From: Triops longicaudatus
Lineage: Eukaryota > Arthropoda > Branchiopoda > Notostraca > Triopsidae
Length of the DNA stretch: 64,000 nucleotides
NCBI GenBank assembly: GCA_022885665.1
Contig: JAGQDJ010000621.1
Location: forward strand, 2,760-66,759
Reading direction: 5' to 3'
Positions 1 to 13,732 of the stretch are shown piece after piece. The stretch's first letter is position 1; each line of letters starts with the position of its first letter. Position numbers and translations under genes: made by a program. The notes below the pieces were generated by a model. It did not search any database, was not told the DNA's origin, and saw only the letters and a list, made by a program, of their open reading frames with translations.

Positions 1-51
<51 letters not shown>

Positions 52-53
52 TA
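1..53. repeat. (TA)n microsatellite with TTTA tail
   Basis: The window opens inside an uninterrupted TA dinucleotide run of about 42 bases. It passes into a short TTTA-type repeat. Its true left end lies outside the window. It abuts a probable transposon end. Confidence 0.95.
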
Positions 54-59
54 TTTATT

Positions 60-166
60 TAACGTCGGCATGATTCTGGCGAAACCGGAACATTCAGGCC
101 CGCGAGACTTTATATTATGTCGCGCGCGGCCCTCGGGTGAAAAAAGGTTGGGCACCACTATTCTAG
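60..166 (-). mobile_element. Probable terminal fragment of a hAT-like DNA transposon
   Basis: The block is GC-rich relative to its surroundings and ends in a sequence (GGTTGGGCACCACT) that resembles the terminal inverted repeat of many non-autonomous hAT-superfamily elements, whose other end would read AGTGGTGCCCAACC. The AT microsatellite next to it is typical of the interior of such elements. No second terminal repeat or 8-bp target duplication can be seen because the element runs off the window. The assignment rests on the remembered terminal motif only. Confidence 0.4.
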
Positions 167-1034
167 AGGAATACGCAGACCAATACACTTCCTTATTATC
201 GAAGCTTACTTTAATTTACAGACTGAAGGGAAGTTAATGATGGCTACGAAAAATCAAAATCCTGGCTACGGGCCTGAAAGCAACTATTTGTAATAAAAAA
301 ATATTGTGAAAAAGAAACAAAGGTTGTATAAAAATAATTGGCCAACAATAAGATAAACTGGGTCATGAGCTCACTTCAGTGACTTTATAAGAGGTATAAA
401 ATGTTTAGATGACTGGGTAAAAAATTTAACAAAGGCTTTTTTTAATAATATTTTTTGTCTACATTCGTTTTGGCATGTCACAAATACAAGAAACGAGGAA
501 CATCAAGGTCCAGAGACCATTTGGTCATAACTCTTCTTCTTTCCGAGAACGCAGTCATTGGTTAGCCAAGTCGCTTTCCGTCAAGTAGCCTACATGTAAC
601 GGGGGACAATAGTTTAATATGTCCAACACGAAATAGAAAGAAAATACAAACTGTGGATAGTTGCAGACTAATTATCCTTTTTATACAGTAATCCCAAATA
701 TCCCAGTTTTCTCCGATCTAAGCATCTTGTCTCTCTCAAGTTCGTTGCCGTCCGTTAAAGTAGAGAAACAATTTGATTTGTGAAAAACGTACGCGCTTGC
801 TGGCAGAATTTATAGGAAGCATACTAGAGAAATAATGTTACATTATTGCTCGAAAGCTGCATCTCCGCAAAACATGACACCTTCGCACTTTTTTCCGTTT
901 TAAGCTTAGAATGCCAAGTCTTTCGTGTGTTTGGCGATAAACAGTTTTTGTATTAATCCCATTACACCCAATACATAAGGTTGTTGCTATTAAACATGTG
1001 ACTGTTACTGGAGTGCGATTGTTCTGGAACGTCT

Positions 1035-4000
1035 TTACGAAATAACTCCCATTTTCAGAATAATGTTACCGTATAGCGCCGTTTCCCTGTAAGTAAACAG
1101 AAACAAAGTAAAGTTCACGAAGCTTCGCTATCTTTTGGTAAAAACCAAAGAAGTATAGTTAAGTTTAAATCGATTTACCCAGTTTGCACTATCGCATAGG
1201 CTTTTTGGGCCCGTTCATAGAAATCGAAACGTTCTAGTTCCTGGATGGGGACTTTCCGGTTTTCCGCTGCGTCCAGTAACGCCTGAAATTCGTTTTTAAT
1301 AGGCGGTGGATCAGGTAAACCGCGACGTTTGTCGTAGTCGGTCATACTCATAACAGCAGCCTGGGCACGAATTCAGGATTTACCCCCGACGAACGTTTTT
1401 AAAGGAAAAAGTGGGATTTTACCGGCGCGTAAACATACGCATCCAAGGGCATCAAGGTCAAAATAGCTTCCAAAACAGCAGTAGCGGAATGTCCATCGGC
1501 TCTTATTTCCCTTGGGCCTTTGGCGCAGGTTGAACTCGTCGGAAAATTGGCATCCGCGATTACTAAACAAAGATAAGCACCAAATTAATCTCCAGTTATA
1601 CTAGATCGGTTATCTTAATGCAAACTAGGAGGCTAAAAGGTCAAATAATTACGTCTATGGGATAGTTAGAAATAAAGCCAAGACCCTTGAGAGTTAAGTT
1701 TTCGCTGAAACTACGTCGTCGTAAGAATTACTTGGTTTACTCTACTCTTATTCTCTTGACACTTTCTATTTTGTATGCGTTAAAAAAACCGTCAAGACTA
1801 CCTTAACGTTTTATTTCTACCACGAATGGTCAACCCCATGAATAAAATAATGGTGGTAAATACTACCTGCAAATAAATTCTTTTAACATTTTTTTTACAG
1901 TTATCTAATAAAATCAAGGTGTTACTGGTTCTCGTCTTTTGTGAGTCCCTTTGTTGGGTACAGAAAGTCGAGGGAGTAAAATGCGTAGGGCTTGGCGGAT
2001 ACCGAAGGATCGTCTCGACCGTATTCTACCGCTTAAGCTGTAAGATTTGATCTTAACTCACGGGCGAAGGTCTCCCGAGAGTTTTCTTGTGCAGTACCTT
2101 CCCCTAAGACTGGCCAAAACGTTTTCCTTTTTGTATACGATTTTTGGTAGTGTTATGAGATTATACGAAAGTATTTGCCAAAGATTATAAACGCCAATTA
2201 ATACTTCTTTGTGTAATAAGCGCCGCTGAACCGTATCCCGATATAGCGCCCAGATAGTAATGTAAGAAAGTCTTCTGTTGCCAAACAGTGGCAGAGGGTA
2301 CCAAATATTGTGAAGCTCGCCCTCAGAAGGTGAACTAAGTTCCACAGTTTTCCGCTGACTTCTCGGCCAAGGTGTATCATTCTCTGGATTCAATACGTAG
2401 CCAACTGTACTGTACAAATAGGCAGCACAGAAAATGGGGTTACGCAAAGATACGACCATATGACACCAATACACTGAGCTTCCCATAATACTTATCAATA
2501 ATGGTAACATTGTGAGTAGTGTAAAAAGATATATTTTAAGAATAGGCAGGGACTAGACAGGCTCCACTGTCCAACAAAGACATTATAATATTAAAAAATG
2601 AGCTAGGAACGCAGTGTACACAGTTCCTAATTCTGGGAAATTCGTCTGCTCAAAAAGATGTTTGGTCACGCTGCTCTTACCTGCTGGTCGGTCTCGGTTA
2701 TCCGGCCTTCACCTTGACCCATCGTCTACAGAGCATATATTTAGGGAAAATGTGTAAATGCACTCAACACATAACCCGCCAAAAATTCACAATATTAGTT
2801 AAACAAGTCACCACGATTAAGAAGGTAAAACAGACCAATGAAACAGCACACCATGTTCAGACAACAATGAATTGCTCAAACGATTGGTGATTAACAACTG
2901 TCACGTGATTCGTTGCTTTCCCCAATCGAATTAGGGCCTCCTAATGTGTCCCTATTGTATCCCGAAAAACAAAAGGCCAACGTCAAGAAGGGTGCAACAA
3001 GTCTCACAACAATGAAGCCTTTAGTCGTGCAAAGCGAACGGTCGCAAGAAAGTGTCGCACCCTTTCAACATACCTGTTTAATTCTGAAGGAGGAGAAAAT
3101 ACCAAACTACTTGTTATTTTTATTGGCATGCCACGGCCTCATTCCATGTTTTTTCTTCCTGAAAATCCTTTATCCAATATTTTCTCCGGTGGTATGAAAC
3201 AAAGGAACACTTTCAAGCGCCGTACTTGAGAGTATTTTTTTTTTCATTACATCAGATTTAGCGCAGCGAAACTTGTTAGACCACGACCAGCAATTCAATC
3301 TTACAAAATACAGCGTAAGGACATTAAATAACGAACGGACATAATATTGTATGTTTTAAGTATAAAGGGCTGCTCTTCCACTAAAATGCTTCTTTACTGT
3401 GACAAAATACCCAGGGGAGATAGGCAAATGCTTAAACGAGGTTTTTGAAAACAAGGTAGCCGGAGGAGAAGAATTTGGCGGAAATTTCCATATACAGTCA
3501 CGTGAACTGACCCTTGGGTATGTGACGTTGGCAATATGTAGTATTTTCTACGTTTTCGTATGATTTCTTGGCACCTTTCCTGGAACGCTTGGGCATTTGT
3601 AAGTGACTGTAACCCAATATAGGTAACCAAATATAGCTCGTCCACCGTCAGTTGACGCTGAAATTTCTCGATGATCAAGCTCGCTCTCCGTGGTACCACA
3701 AGTTTTCACGACCGTATACTTTCTCGACTAGCCGCTCGCTTTTCATTCTTTTACCTCCCCAGTACTGAAACTTGTCAAAGGTAACCGCTTCAATTTGCCG
3801 AAAAGCTTGCTAGTTGCCGCTGGAATTACTTGCTGTTATTCTTCAAACACCGTAATTCGGAAAAAATTATCTAGTGACAATGCTCCCTGCAGTGAGCCCT
3901 GTTTCCAGAAGGCCGCCGCTTGTTTTATCGAGTGATTAGGCCTAAGTATCGTACACCACAATTAATTGGTACGCAGTTAGCGCCTGCTCAGGTGTTTCTT

Positions 4001-7000
4001 TAAAAAAAAAGATGCCGACCCTTTGAAAACTTGTCTTTACCGGAAAAGTGTTACGTTGTATTGTTAGTCCGCAGAAGACCTAAGCCCAGGTGTGAGTCGC
4101 CGCGCACCTGTCCTTCAGTTCCGCGCTATACAAGACAAGGAAAAGCAAAGACGTGCGGGGGAGTACCCAGTACTGAAATCAGAGCTGTTGTGAATTTGTT
4201 GCAACGTTTTGATAACACCAAAGTTTTTTTTAGAATTTTTAACACGTTTTCCCTATATGACATACTCTAAAACATTTCTGAAAACTTTACTTCTCCCCGA
4301 CTAGATAAAGACACTTGCGCTTCGATATTATTATGAGGTCATATCCCAAAATGAATGCAGTCATCACCTCGTCGCACTGATTTGATGTTATGTGACCCAC
4401 GCCTTCTTTTTACACGTCCCTGAGTATTTAAACTTAACCATCTTTGCAATACCACTACAGTCCGTGTTGTCGTACTAAAGAAATTGCACTGATTTATTAG
4501 GAGTCAGATAGTTAAAGACTTATCTAAAAGCTAAAACGTTGTATGTTTAATACGTTGGCTTCCTTAGAGTGACAGGCAAGCGTCTGTTTCGTAAAGGGAT
4601 TTTGTAACAGCGAACGTACCCCTACACGCTTCTTCGTTGAGGAGCATGTGCTTTGTAACTGAATCTTGAAATATTAAGGCATGAATGAAGACGTGTTCAA
4701 AGTTACTTCTCTTATAATTGATAAACGGCCCTTGTTTTTCCAAATAACACCTGCTTCAAAGCCAACTGACTGTATCGCTGATAAAGCATTTGGTTTCATG
4801 CGACGCTTTGCTCCGCCATTAGAAAAGTTGATATTGTAAGGGAGCCAAAACAATACAAATTCACAAAACGTTACTTGATGAGAAACATTGCGACTTAAGG
4901 AAAACGAGAGAGATGCCGGCCTTCACAAAGTTGTCTGGTTAATCTTCATTAAGAAAACCGAGGGGGTGACCAGTTATGTTGCCGTTTTTGTCCGGCCAAT
5001 GTTGCTCGTAATATTTCGTGGAACTTTTCCTCGCGTGAAACAATAGTCTTTATAGCGTGCATGCCATCAAACGAACCAACACCTTTTCCCCCTTGCTTCA
5101 AGCTCCCTATATATAAGACGCTGTGAAACAATCCTGACAGATATAGAAAAGTGTTTCTGCAGATGGAATAGCGTCAAGACCTTAAAGCCTTGGGTGTTTC
5201 AGGGAGTTAACATGCAACGCATCTAACTGGATCTTAAGCATCATAGGCTGTGAGAGATCCTAGTCTACCTTGACTTGCCTTGTCTTGTTCCCCTAAACAA
5301 TTGTCCCTTGGATCACACTTCGGAGAAATTTGATTAGGCAAATATTGCGTGTGGCACAGTCGGGACATTGAAAATATTGATACTATACTTCTTAAACGTT
5401 TCTACGAGTTAAAGATCCTTTTCTCTTGGCTTCACATGCGGTCTGACCCGGGAACATGTGAGTCTTTTGAGAGTAAAAGTAACCTTGACTATACCTACAA
5501 CAATAGTAATACCACAACCCAAAACTGATGCTTCCTAGAAACGACAACTTTCCATCCCATTTTTAACTCTTTGGTCAAACATCCCTAATAAAATCCTTAC
5601 TGGCACCTTTCCTCCAGGATCACGCTTTTCGGGGAGAAAATGACTAAGGGTCACCTTCTGAACGAGTGTTAAATACCTGTCAGGTTTCTGTTAACAATAT
5701 TTTGTAGTGTTTGGATTTGTTGACTCAGGCTGAGGCGGCTTGTACAATTCTTTTACATTACAAGGAACACTGCGTTCGGAAAGATTCTAGAAGCGTGCCA
5801 TTTTTAGTTCCACGTTTCTGGGAGTTTTATCAAAACAGGCGTCGAAAGAACGCAATTTATGAACTCAAGAGCAAGACGGATTCCGGATAAAATGGAACTT
5901 AGAGTCTTATTGGAGTTTACTGGAGCATCTTGGCTAAAATTTGGCGTATCAAAAGTCGTCGTCTCGTTGCTTGCAATACAGACTCTACATAAATATTAGG
6001 TTTCTTACCCAATGTTTAGAGTTCTCGGTCTATTTATGTCCTTATATCTCCAAAGACATCGATCTTGATATCAAAATTGGTTTTGTATGATAAAGTTGGA
6101 AACGTCAACGACAATTTTCGCAGAAGCCTATCAGTCAGACACTCAGGGCAGCCATTTTTAATACTTGAAGCCTTCACCCAGCAACAGAAACCTGTATACT
6201 TGTGTAACCCCAATAGATAGACAAGCGATCCAAAGCCGCAAATTGTGTCAACAAAGCATCGTTCCACTTTACTCCGCTTTGATTTTCTCTGGAACGATAC
6301 TTACGTTGTAGGTATGTTAAGCTGCAGAATCTCAAGATCTTCAGATAGAGCAGAACAGCCAAACATCCGGATAGTTCATAGTACGAGAACCTTCATGTGT
6401 TTACGCAACTTTGGCAGCATTTTGATATGGAACCGACGATGGTCAAGAAACTTGTAATTTTAGTTCATTCACGTCTATTTGGACTGACCAGGCATGATCT
6501 ATATGCTCGTAGCTCATAGACGTCTTCAGCACTAGCCAGTCATTTCGAGAGTTGTTCGCTCTTTATTTGAATGATAGCTATGTAAATAAATATGAATATT
6601 TGAGAATTAAACAACGTACCACTAGACCATGAAATGAAACTACTACGCATTAACCTCGGCTCATCTCCGTTTTGTGCATAACCCCTTTGGTGAGCCATAA
6701 AAAAGAACGTCCATTTAAACAATGGGCTACAACGCCTTTAAGTTTTCAGAAAAGAAACAAAAATACCTCCAAATCATAATAAGTAGGTAATGTACAGAAT
6801 TAAAAAAAAAACTATGAGAAATTCCAAACGGCCTTTCCTTATTGTTTGACAATTGTTACATCCATTGTATATCGTCATACGTATATCTACAAACTAACGG
6901 TTCCAACATTTATCACTGTTTCGTATCTGTTGGGGTTTTTCAAGTTGCCATCTGATTTTGTATGTAAGATTGGTTATTCTATGAAGGCACAGTGTAGCCT

Positions 7001-9947
7001 TCGTTGACTCTATTTAACAGTTAGTACATTATGACTAAGTCCATACGTCTGCGTCTATCTGTTCTGCACCCAAGCATGTAACAGGCAATAGTAGGCTAAT
7101 ACTCCCACTTGCGGTTTCCTGCAATCCCCAAGTTACAACAGAAAACCAAGATTAGAGCACACCTCAGTAAAATCTCGTAGTCGAGCGTTCTCTGTAACTC
7201 GACGGAATATTGCGTGAATGATCTGGGGTAGACTTCGCTAGCTGCCGTAAAAGGAATGCAACGGCGTTAGGGGTTTTCTTCTTGAAGACGTTTTGCAAGT
7301 CTTTTTCTTCTCCTACTGCGACGTTTACTCCTGGACAATTAATTCCTATGGTGCCAATTTAGTTCTAAAGGAGATATTCTCCATTCTTCCCATTAGACTA
7401 AAGGTTCCGGCTTCTGAAAGTGCCAAATTCCTCTCAGGGAAATTATAAGGGGCTACTTATTTAATTGTAAGGCCTTAGCGATCTGAACAATCGGGTTACC
7501 ACGCGGTCCCACCGGCCAGGTTTCTATCGAAATTTAATTTCTCCGACTGAAGTAGTGCGTAGTACCCAATATCGAGAAGAACTTAACGGTGAATTAAGGT
7601 TCTGGTATTTATCTAGTAATTTTTAAAAGTATCTGGAGATATTTTTTAGTTTGTTCTACAATATTGAATTACAACAATGAACCGTAGATAATTAACTGCA
7701 GAACATTTTACAAAAACTCGAAAATTTTGACAGCATTGACTGTTCAAATCTGTTTAGAATTTCCCGCAAAAATGTTTTCTACCCAACAATTCTGAGTACA
7801 GATTAAAAATGGGCTACGGAAAGTAAAAAAAAAAATATGAGCAAGTGCTTCTGGTAAGATTAAATTAACTAAATTAGCCGAATCTACGAAACAGTATTCA
7901 ACCGTCGTGCTGAAGGGGAAGGCCACAAGAAAGGTAATTGAATATCAAGGGCCCCGACGAGTGCAACGGAACGGATATAGATGTCATTTACAAAAAAAAA
8001 AAAAATGCACCAGAAGACACAGATAGTAGTTGTGGTACCAAGGTCCTTCAAGGCGAGTGCAAATCTATCCTGAGCATAAGAGTATGATTTTTACTCTAAA
8101 TTTCTGGAATTTTCAGCCTTATCGTGACGGAATACCAAGGGACTCGGCTAATACTACGTTAAAAACCAATAGGCTTTTTCTTCCGGATAGCCTTGACCTC
8201 CAGGTCGCTATTTGTGAATTTACGCCATATGTCCTATTCTTACCTTTCAGTTGTCACTTCTATTCTAAATTGGCTAAAGTAAGCTTACGTCACTCTATAT
8301 AAAGAACTATATTTCGTGAATTGATCTCTCAGAAAGGCATTAAGATCTTGGAGAAATACGTCGTAGGTCTACCGAGATGTACTCACAGGTGTGTTGCGCC
8401 ATTACGAAATGTTGCTCAAGCTTACATAAATAGACTGTGATACAATTTTAACTATCTTACTCATATGCTATAAAAATATAATAATGCAGCAACAAAATGA
8501 TCATTTCCACGACGCTCCGTAATTAGTATCAAGTTTTCTTAGTGAATTTACGTAATGCTTAAAATCACACTATTGCTAATATTTTAGTTGAAATCCTAAA
8601 ATTTACTTTAATTTTCCAATCATACATTTTCTTTGATAACTAGCTTTATTAGAGTTTATAATTAAAGTTTAACGTTTTTCACCTAATACGGATGTTACTT
8701 TTCACTAGAAAAAAATATAAACTTCCCGAATACTAAGAAATACATTATGCATTCTTATTAGTTAATGACGAAAGAGTCAAACTGTCGATTGGGAAACCTT
8801 ATGATTTGGCTTGTAGCCAGCATGCGATAGAAAGCAGGCCTTCGGGTAATTCGGCCTGCTATTTACAGAATTTGTTTTAAATTCCTTGAATTACCAGCGA
8901 AATTCAAAATAATTTCCAAGATATTTTTGCATCTTCATAACTTACGAACTACACTTTTACACAAAAACGTTTTATTACATGCTAAAATAGATCTCTATCG
9001 CATACTTCGGTGCTTTTTTGTTATACGCCTCATGGCCTGGTGGGTTTCGTTCGTGGACGTTTTTCTCAGCCCCAAAAGCTTTTGAACTATTTAGCTTCAC
9101 GGCAAGTAGAAGAGTTGAGACTTACAATATTTATTTTTTTTGAAAAGGCCATTTTTGAAAAAAAAGTGTCAAAACGCATTACAGTTTACCATTTGCATCA
9201 CAGTGTTTCTAACCGTTTGTTTTGGGCTCCTCTAACGTGAAAACCTTACATAATTCAACTAACCTAGTTTAATCTAACCTAGCCTAACTAAGCCTATCTA
9301 AGCCTACCATTCCACGGGACGTGTAACCGACAAGCACCCACATATCCGCACAGCAGTCATAACCTAAAGAAACCTTCCTACACAAAATATCCTCACTGAT
9401 ATAAACCTATTACTGAAGGAAACATTGTGCATTGTATTTTCAAATGAATGTATACTGTTCAAATAACTATTCTAGCAAATATGACGAAGAACGGTTGCCA
9501 TCAATTGAACAGAAACACTAGTTAGCTCTAAAGTGTTGATAAGTAAAGTGTTGATTAGTTGATCTCGAATCATTACGGGTGAACAGTCGGTTAAGATATT
9601 TTAGTTTACACTTTTCTAAGTAAATAAAAAAATCAGAAAAAGACGAAAAAACACTTAATTACGCAATCCTTACAAATTCAACTTTCGCGCCTTTTTAAAG
9701 GGTAATCTCAGCCTGGGTCCAAACCAGCTTGGAACCGATACCAAGATTAGCGACTCGTAGTCCGTCCCCCATTTTTGAGAGGTCGTGTGGCGTGTTTTGG
9801 TCGCAGAGGAACAGATCTTGTTCTTGTCCTATTCAGCAGGTAAGTGCACATTTTCTACTTACCGATGTCATCTCCGTGACCCATACTGCTAAGTACGTGG
9901 AGTAAATCTGGGGAAATCAGGGTTGGTATTCCTTTTAGACGACCCAT
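1035..9947 (-). CDS. FUOM: Fucose mutarotase (FUOM; RbsD/FucU family), 4 exons
   Basis: This enzyme interconverts the alpha and beta anomers of L-fucose in the cytosol and so supports fucose salvage to GDP-fucose. The minus-strand exons are 9947-9863, 1562-1423, 1360-1179 and 1086-1035. They give 459 nt, 152 aa, close to the 154 aa of the human protein. All junctions are GT..AG and in phase. The start MGRLKGIPTLISPDLLHVL is followed by the family loop SMGHGDD (residues 21-27). Exon 2 carries VIADANFPTSST and PREIRADG. Exon 3 carries the FYERAQKAYAIVQTG motif and exon 4 ends ETALYGNIILKMGVIS. No residue expected of the family looks missing. The odd feature is the first intron of 8.3 kb (1563-9862); the other two are 62 and 92 nt. 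The gene identity is secure. The 5' UTR was not mapped. Confidence 0.95.
1563..9862 (-). other. Giant intron 1 of FUOM
   Basis: This 8.3 kb stretch lies between the start-codon exon and exon 2 of fucose mutarotase. Many short ORFs occur on both strands, but none shows a recognisable family or a chain of in-phase exons. It holds one copy of a dispersed repeat (9180-9332). A minus-strand ATG ORF of 14 codons ending at a good donor (about 2660-2722) has no partner exon that I could find. I see no nested gene that I can defend. Confidence 0.8.
9180..9332 (+). repeat. Dispersed repeat family, copy 1 (CCTAA-rich core)
   Basis: The copy has three parts: a leader containing CGTTTGTTTTGGG and TAACGTGAAAA, a degenerate CCTAA/CTAAC-type core, and a tail CCACGGGACGTGTAAC. 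The same order of elements recurs near 20.7 kb and 57.9 kb in the same orientation. The core resembles degenerate arthropod telomere units (CCTAA), but the flanking conserved blocks show a dispersed element rather than a telomere. Confidence 0.7.
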
Positions 9948-12842
9948 CCTCGGATGTGTTAGTATGCCCTCAACACACACTTAAAAGCCGAAAGCACACG
10001 CTCGGTGATGCACTCGTTCTGTACCCTTCTAACGTCGTTGCGAGCGAAAGATCCTGAGACAGAACGTCAACTCGCAACAAGTTCTGTCCCGACTATTGAG
10101 ATACAACGTATTCCCTTAGGTCAATCCAACCGTCATATTGGAGATTCGTCTCGTGAAACCAATCACATCGGGGTTTCGTTAAATTTAAAGATAACCGACA
10201 ATCCTAGATATCTTGAGATATACGAGAGCATGAGCACGTGATGAATACTGGGATTTGATTTATATCCAGTCACGTTCCAAAACCTAGGAGCTTTATCTAT
10301 TAGCGGTTTTGCTAAGATGAGACACACCCTAATAACCTTATTAGTACGTGACTCTACGAACAAACGGATAGCAAGGTCAAGTTGATGTTTCGCTTACTTG
10401 GAGTAGTACAATACATCCTAAAATGCCTCGTTGTGTAACTATTTTTGGTACCCAACATTTTCTTGAACGCTGTTTCAGATTCGGGCTCCGTGATCTCGTG
10501 AAAATACATTCGCCAATCAAAGGTTCACGCAATTCGAAACGTACGGGGTTTGGGCCCAAGCAGCAGTGCAACGGATGCCGCTAATGCCCTTGGCGCATTT
10601 AGGTCAACGTGACCTTTTCCAGGTCATGTTGTAGACTTTTCGAGCAAGCGTAAATGGAATCCAGATTGCTAAATATGGAGCTGTCTTGTGTATAAATGGC
10701 AAAGTAGATATGTTGTAGATTAGCAGGTGTATTAGTGTAAGTGGCATATTTAAGTGTAGGCCAGCATGGCTCGTGTCTGCAGTCTAAAGCGTTAGAAACC
10801 TTGCAAGTACCAAGCTTTAGAGGCAAATTGCTAGCTTAAATGGGATCGTTGAGCAATCTCCACCAATCTTTCGGCCAGTTGCAACCGGTAGTTTGTAAGA
10901 TACTGCTACAAGACGAACTTTACTATAATGTAAAAGAAATCTTACTATCATACACACACGTTGTCTTAGTCATCGTTGGACGAGGGATGATGATTTTCTA
11001 CGCAGAATTTTACAAATCTGAAAAGGCAACTCAGTTCCTGGCTTGAGAAGAGGACCCCCGTGAGGCTTGATTGACTCACCTTCCGATCCACCGAAGTGTT
11101 GGAAACATTTTTGCAACAAATTTGGAAATAGAATGTGACCCTTTTTTCCTGCCTGTATAGGCTCGCTAAAGTCGTACATATCCTTATCTGCGTCCGGGTT
11201 AGGAAATGTCCACTTGCCACTTATCTCCTCACAAATTACTTATCCTGAAAACCCTTTTATTAGGTTGTATTAAGGATTAGTTATGAGAAGGCTTGTGTGT
11301 CCTGAATTTCTACGTGATCAGTCTTGATGTCACTTAAACAAGGATCTCTTATGACACCAGTTTTTCCCGCAAATGGTGTCTTATTGCACGTTAGTTTTGT
11401 AACACTGGAGGTGCAAATTTGGACATCGTGGCCGTATTGCGGGTATTTTCTTTCCCCAAAACGTTAATCGTCGTTCAACGCTTTGGTCGTGGTCACTCTC
11501 TAGGTTCGGTAAATGGACTAGCGGGGATTTGTTCTGTCACCTTTTAGCAGATAGAACAGAATTCCCTATTCTACTTGGAAAATCAATTATATTTTCCAAT
11601 TTTTCTTTGATCTTTCGCCAGCATGCGCGGATTTTCCATTTGATGGAGGGAGTCAGGAGGACGTTTTTGCACACGGAGCGGTTCTAGGAACTCTAATAAA
11701 AAACCCAATGGGAAATTAGAAGATAGTAATTTCGAGTACTGGCAAATAAAAACTTGCATCACTGACGTGCAAAGGTACGTATGTAGAGTATTTCATCTTT
11801 AGAGGGATATACATTATGTATTATGCGTGCTGTGTGTTACGGGAGTTTTTACAGTATTGTCCGTCGGAATGTGAGACAGTCACCGAGTAGAAAGAGCAAC
11901 GCGTTGTACCCACTTTTTGTGGACATACTACCGTGTTCGCGTTATAGCCACTGCGGATCCTAAAAGGGAACAGATACACTTGGATGAGATTGACACTGTT
12001 TCTGACGAAATTTGGAAAGAGGAAAAGATCTAACCTTTAAAAACGTCCCAAAACTCACCGAAAATCGAGAAACTGGAATTAAAATTATATTTAGCATACG
12101 GAAGCCTTGTAGGAGAGCAATGAAGATTGTCAGGGCAACTGTAACATCCTTTTGAAGGCTAACGTAGGAGGGAGAATCCTTACGATCAACCCAACAAAAA
12201 TTTTATCATTCATTCAAAACCTTTGATATTCTTTTTTTTATGTATCTGTTTTTGTAACCTTTTGTGTATCAGTCTTTTTTATCTCAGTTTGTTTCATTTT
12301 TTTCTTTCGTTTTAGTAAGGATATGTCTAAATATGGGAATGTAGGGTCACTGTTTTACGTTACATTTCGAGTAGCGTGTGAGTGATTTGTCGGAAAGGAA
12401 AGTTTCGTTCGCGTTTGTGGTCAGGAACACACGCGAACAAGGAAACTTGCGGTCAGTCTCTTAGAGAGTAATAAAGATGCCCAAGATGTTCTGCAAAATT
12501 TCAGGAATCTGAGTCCGGAAGGAACCAAACGCCCGGCACTTGAAGACGGCGTGGATTCCTGGATTAGGGAGACGAAAAGGAAATTTTTACCCAGTTTGTG
12601 GGAGGAAACAGACTTCTACGTATATTGTCTTTCCAGAGAATGTACATAATTCCGCTCCTGAAAATGTGGGAAATTTCCTCTCGACAAACTTATTTGAAGA
12701 AGATGTTTTCTTAATACCCATATTGGGTTAAACCAAGTTATTGCAAACGGTTCATAAAGGGTGTGGTGATAGGTAATACCTACAAGACTGTTAGCAATTT
12801 CACCACGTGTACCAGATTCTTCGACACCTTCGGCATTCCATT

Positions 12843-12850
12843 TGACGTCA
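12843..12850. promoter_or_regulatory. CRE-like palindrome TGACGTCA
   Basis: Perfect match to the CREB/ATF bZIP consensus in the putative 5' flank of the gene starting at 13733. Binding is inferred from motif identity only. Confidence 0.4.
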
Positions 12851-13203
12851 TTAACCAAGGTGCAATCCCTATTTGCAATCTCTTATGTCATCCAGACACC
12901 AAGGGGGAATTGATAAAAGAGTAGCCCGATAAGGACAAATGTTTTGCATTTTTTGGTTCTTATCAAAATTTGTTGTCGACGCCGGTCTTGGCGCCTGTTT
13001 CAACCTTCCAAAGGGAATTAAGGTGTAGAAAAAAGCCGGCAAAACATCTAACGAGTGGAAAATGCAGACTACCATGTACATATCTTTTACGGAAAGTAAG
13101 GGGTAAGAGTTCCAGGTTTGTTGGGATTCCACATGACGACTAGCCGAATGGGTGATGTCCCGCGCTCGACTAGGTGAAAGAACAGGTTTCCGGCTGCTTC
13201 CGT

Positions 13204-13211
13204 TGACGTCA
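13204..13211. promoter_or_regulatory. CRE-like palindrome TGACGTCA
   Basis: Second perfect CREB/ATF consensus, in a locally GC-richer block about 530 bp upstream of the start codon at 13733. It is a better promoter candidate than the one at 12843. Motif evidence only. Confidence 0.45.
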
Positions 13212-13732
13212 CGGCGGCTTACCAACTCTTCGCGGCTGATCCTGAATGAAAGTTGTCGTTGTAGTGGAAAGCAGCCGATTTCGGTCCATTGCCGGCTTTT
13301 CCATAGGGGGAGGTCGAAAAGTCTTGACCACGCCCTCTGCTCAGCGTAGAACAGGGAAGGTGGGAGGGGGTTGGTAGAGTAGGGAAAAAGCCACCAAAAC
13401 CAAATCCCACGTGGGCACCCCCTTTCATCGCGAACGTTGCAGGTCGTTGTTCATTGAAGACCGTCGAATTCCATGGACAAGTATACGGTGGACGCCTTCC
13501 TTCGGGTTCATATAAATGGCTCCGACCTGCATTGGGAACAATCAGTAGTCCAAAGGACGGGCAATCAGCCACAACAACAACCCTTTACCCTTATTCAACC
13601 TTTTTTAAAGGAATTTTACATAGCTCGCTTTGAAGTTGAATTCGGCGATTTTGGTCTTGACAGTCAGTTTTCCACTATTTGTGAGGTCCCTGACGACAGT
13701 TTTGAGTATTTTTGTGAGAATTGTCCACAACT

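Larger units (their letters stand above)
9948..13732. other. Intergenic region between FUOM and the cytokine-like gene
   Basis: The two flanking genes are divergently transcribed from this region. Only weak ORFs are present. One open stretch around 11870-12026 (+) ends in an acidic peptide (DEIDTVSDEIWKEEKI) but has no start codon or partner exon. Two perfect TGACGTCA motifs lie at 12843 and 13204, about 0.9 and 0.5 kb upstream of the cytokine-like start codon. Confidence 0.7.

Noticed and set aside
2058..2510. 150-codon minus-strand ORF in FUOM intron 1
   Set aside because: Hydrophobic stretches look tempting, but no phase-compatible acceptor, partner exon or family was found, and overlapping frames are equally open.
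2660..2722. Minus-strand ATG with 14 codons (MGQGEGRITETDQQ) ending at a GTAAGA donor
   Set aside because: First considered as the missing FUOM exon because of MGQGE. It has the wrong phase and the true exon was found at 9863-9947. No other continuation was seen.
9240..9310. Interstitial telomere (CCTAA)n
   Set aside because: The units are degenerate and flanked by conserved blocks shared with two other loci, so it is a dispersed element rather than telomeric DNA.
11870..12030. Plus-strand open stretch ending in an acidic peptide
   Set aside because: It has no start codon, upstream acceptor in phase or family match; probably chance.
12869..13572. 117- and 118-codon minus-strand ORFs upstream of the cytokine-like gene
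   Set aside because: They overlap the presumed promoter, have mixed low-complexity composition and no splice partners.
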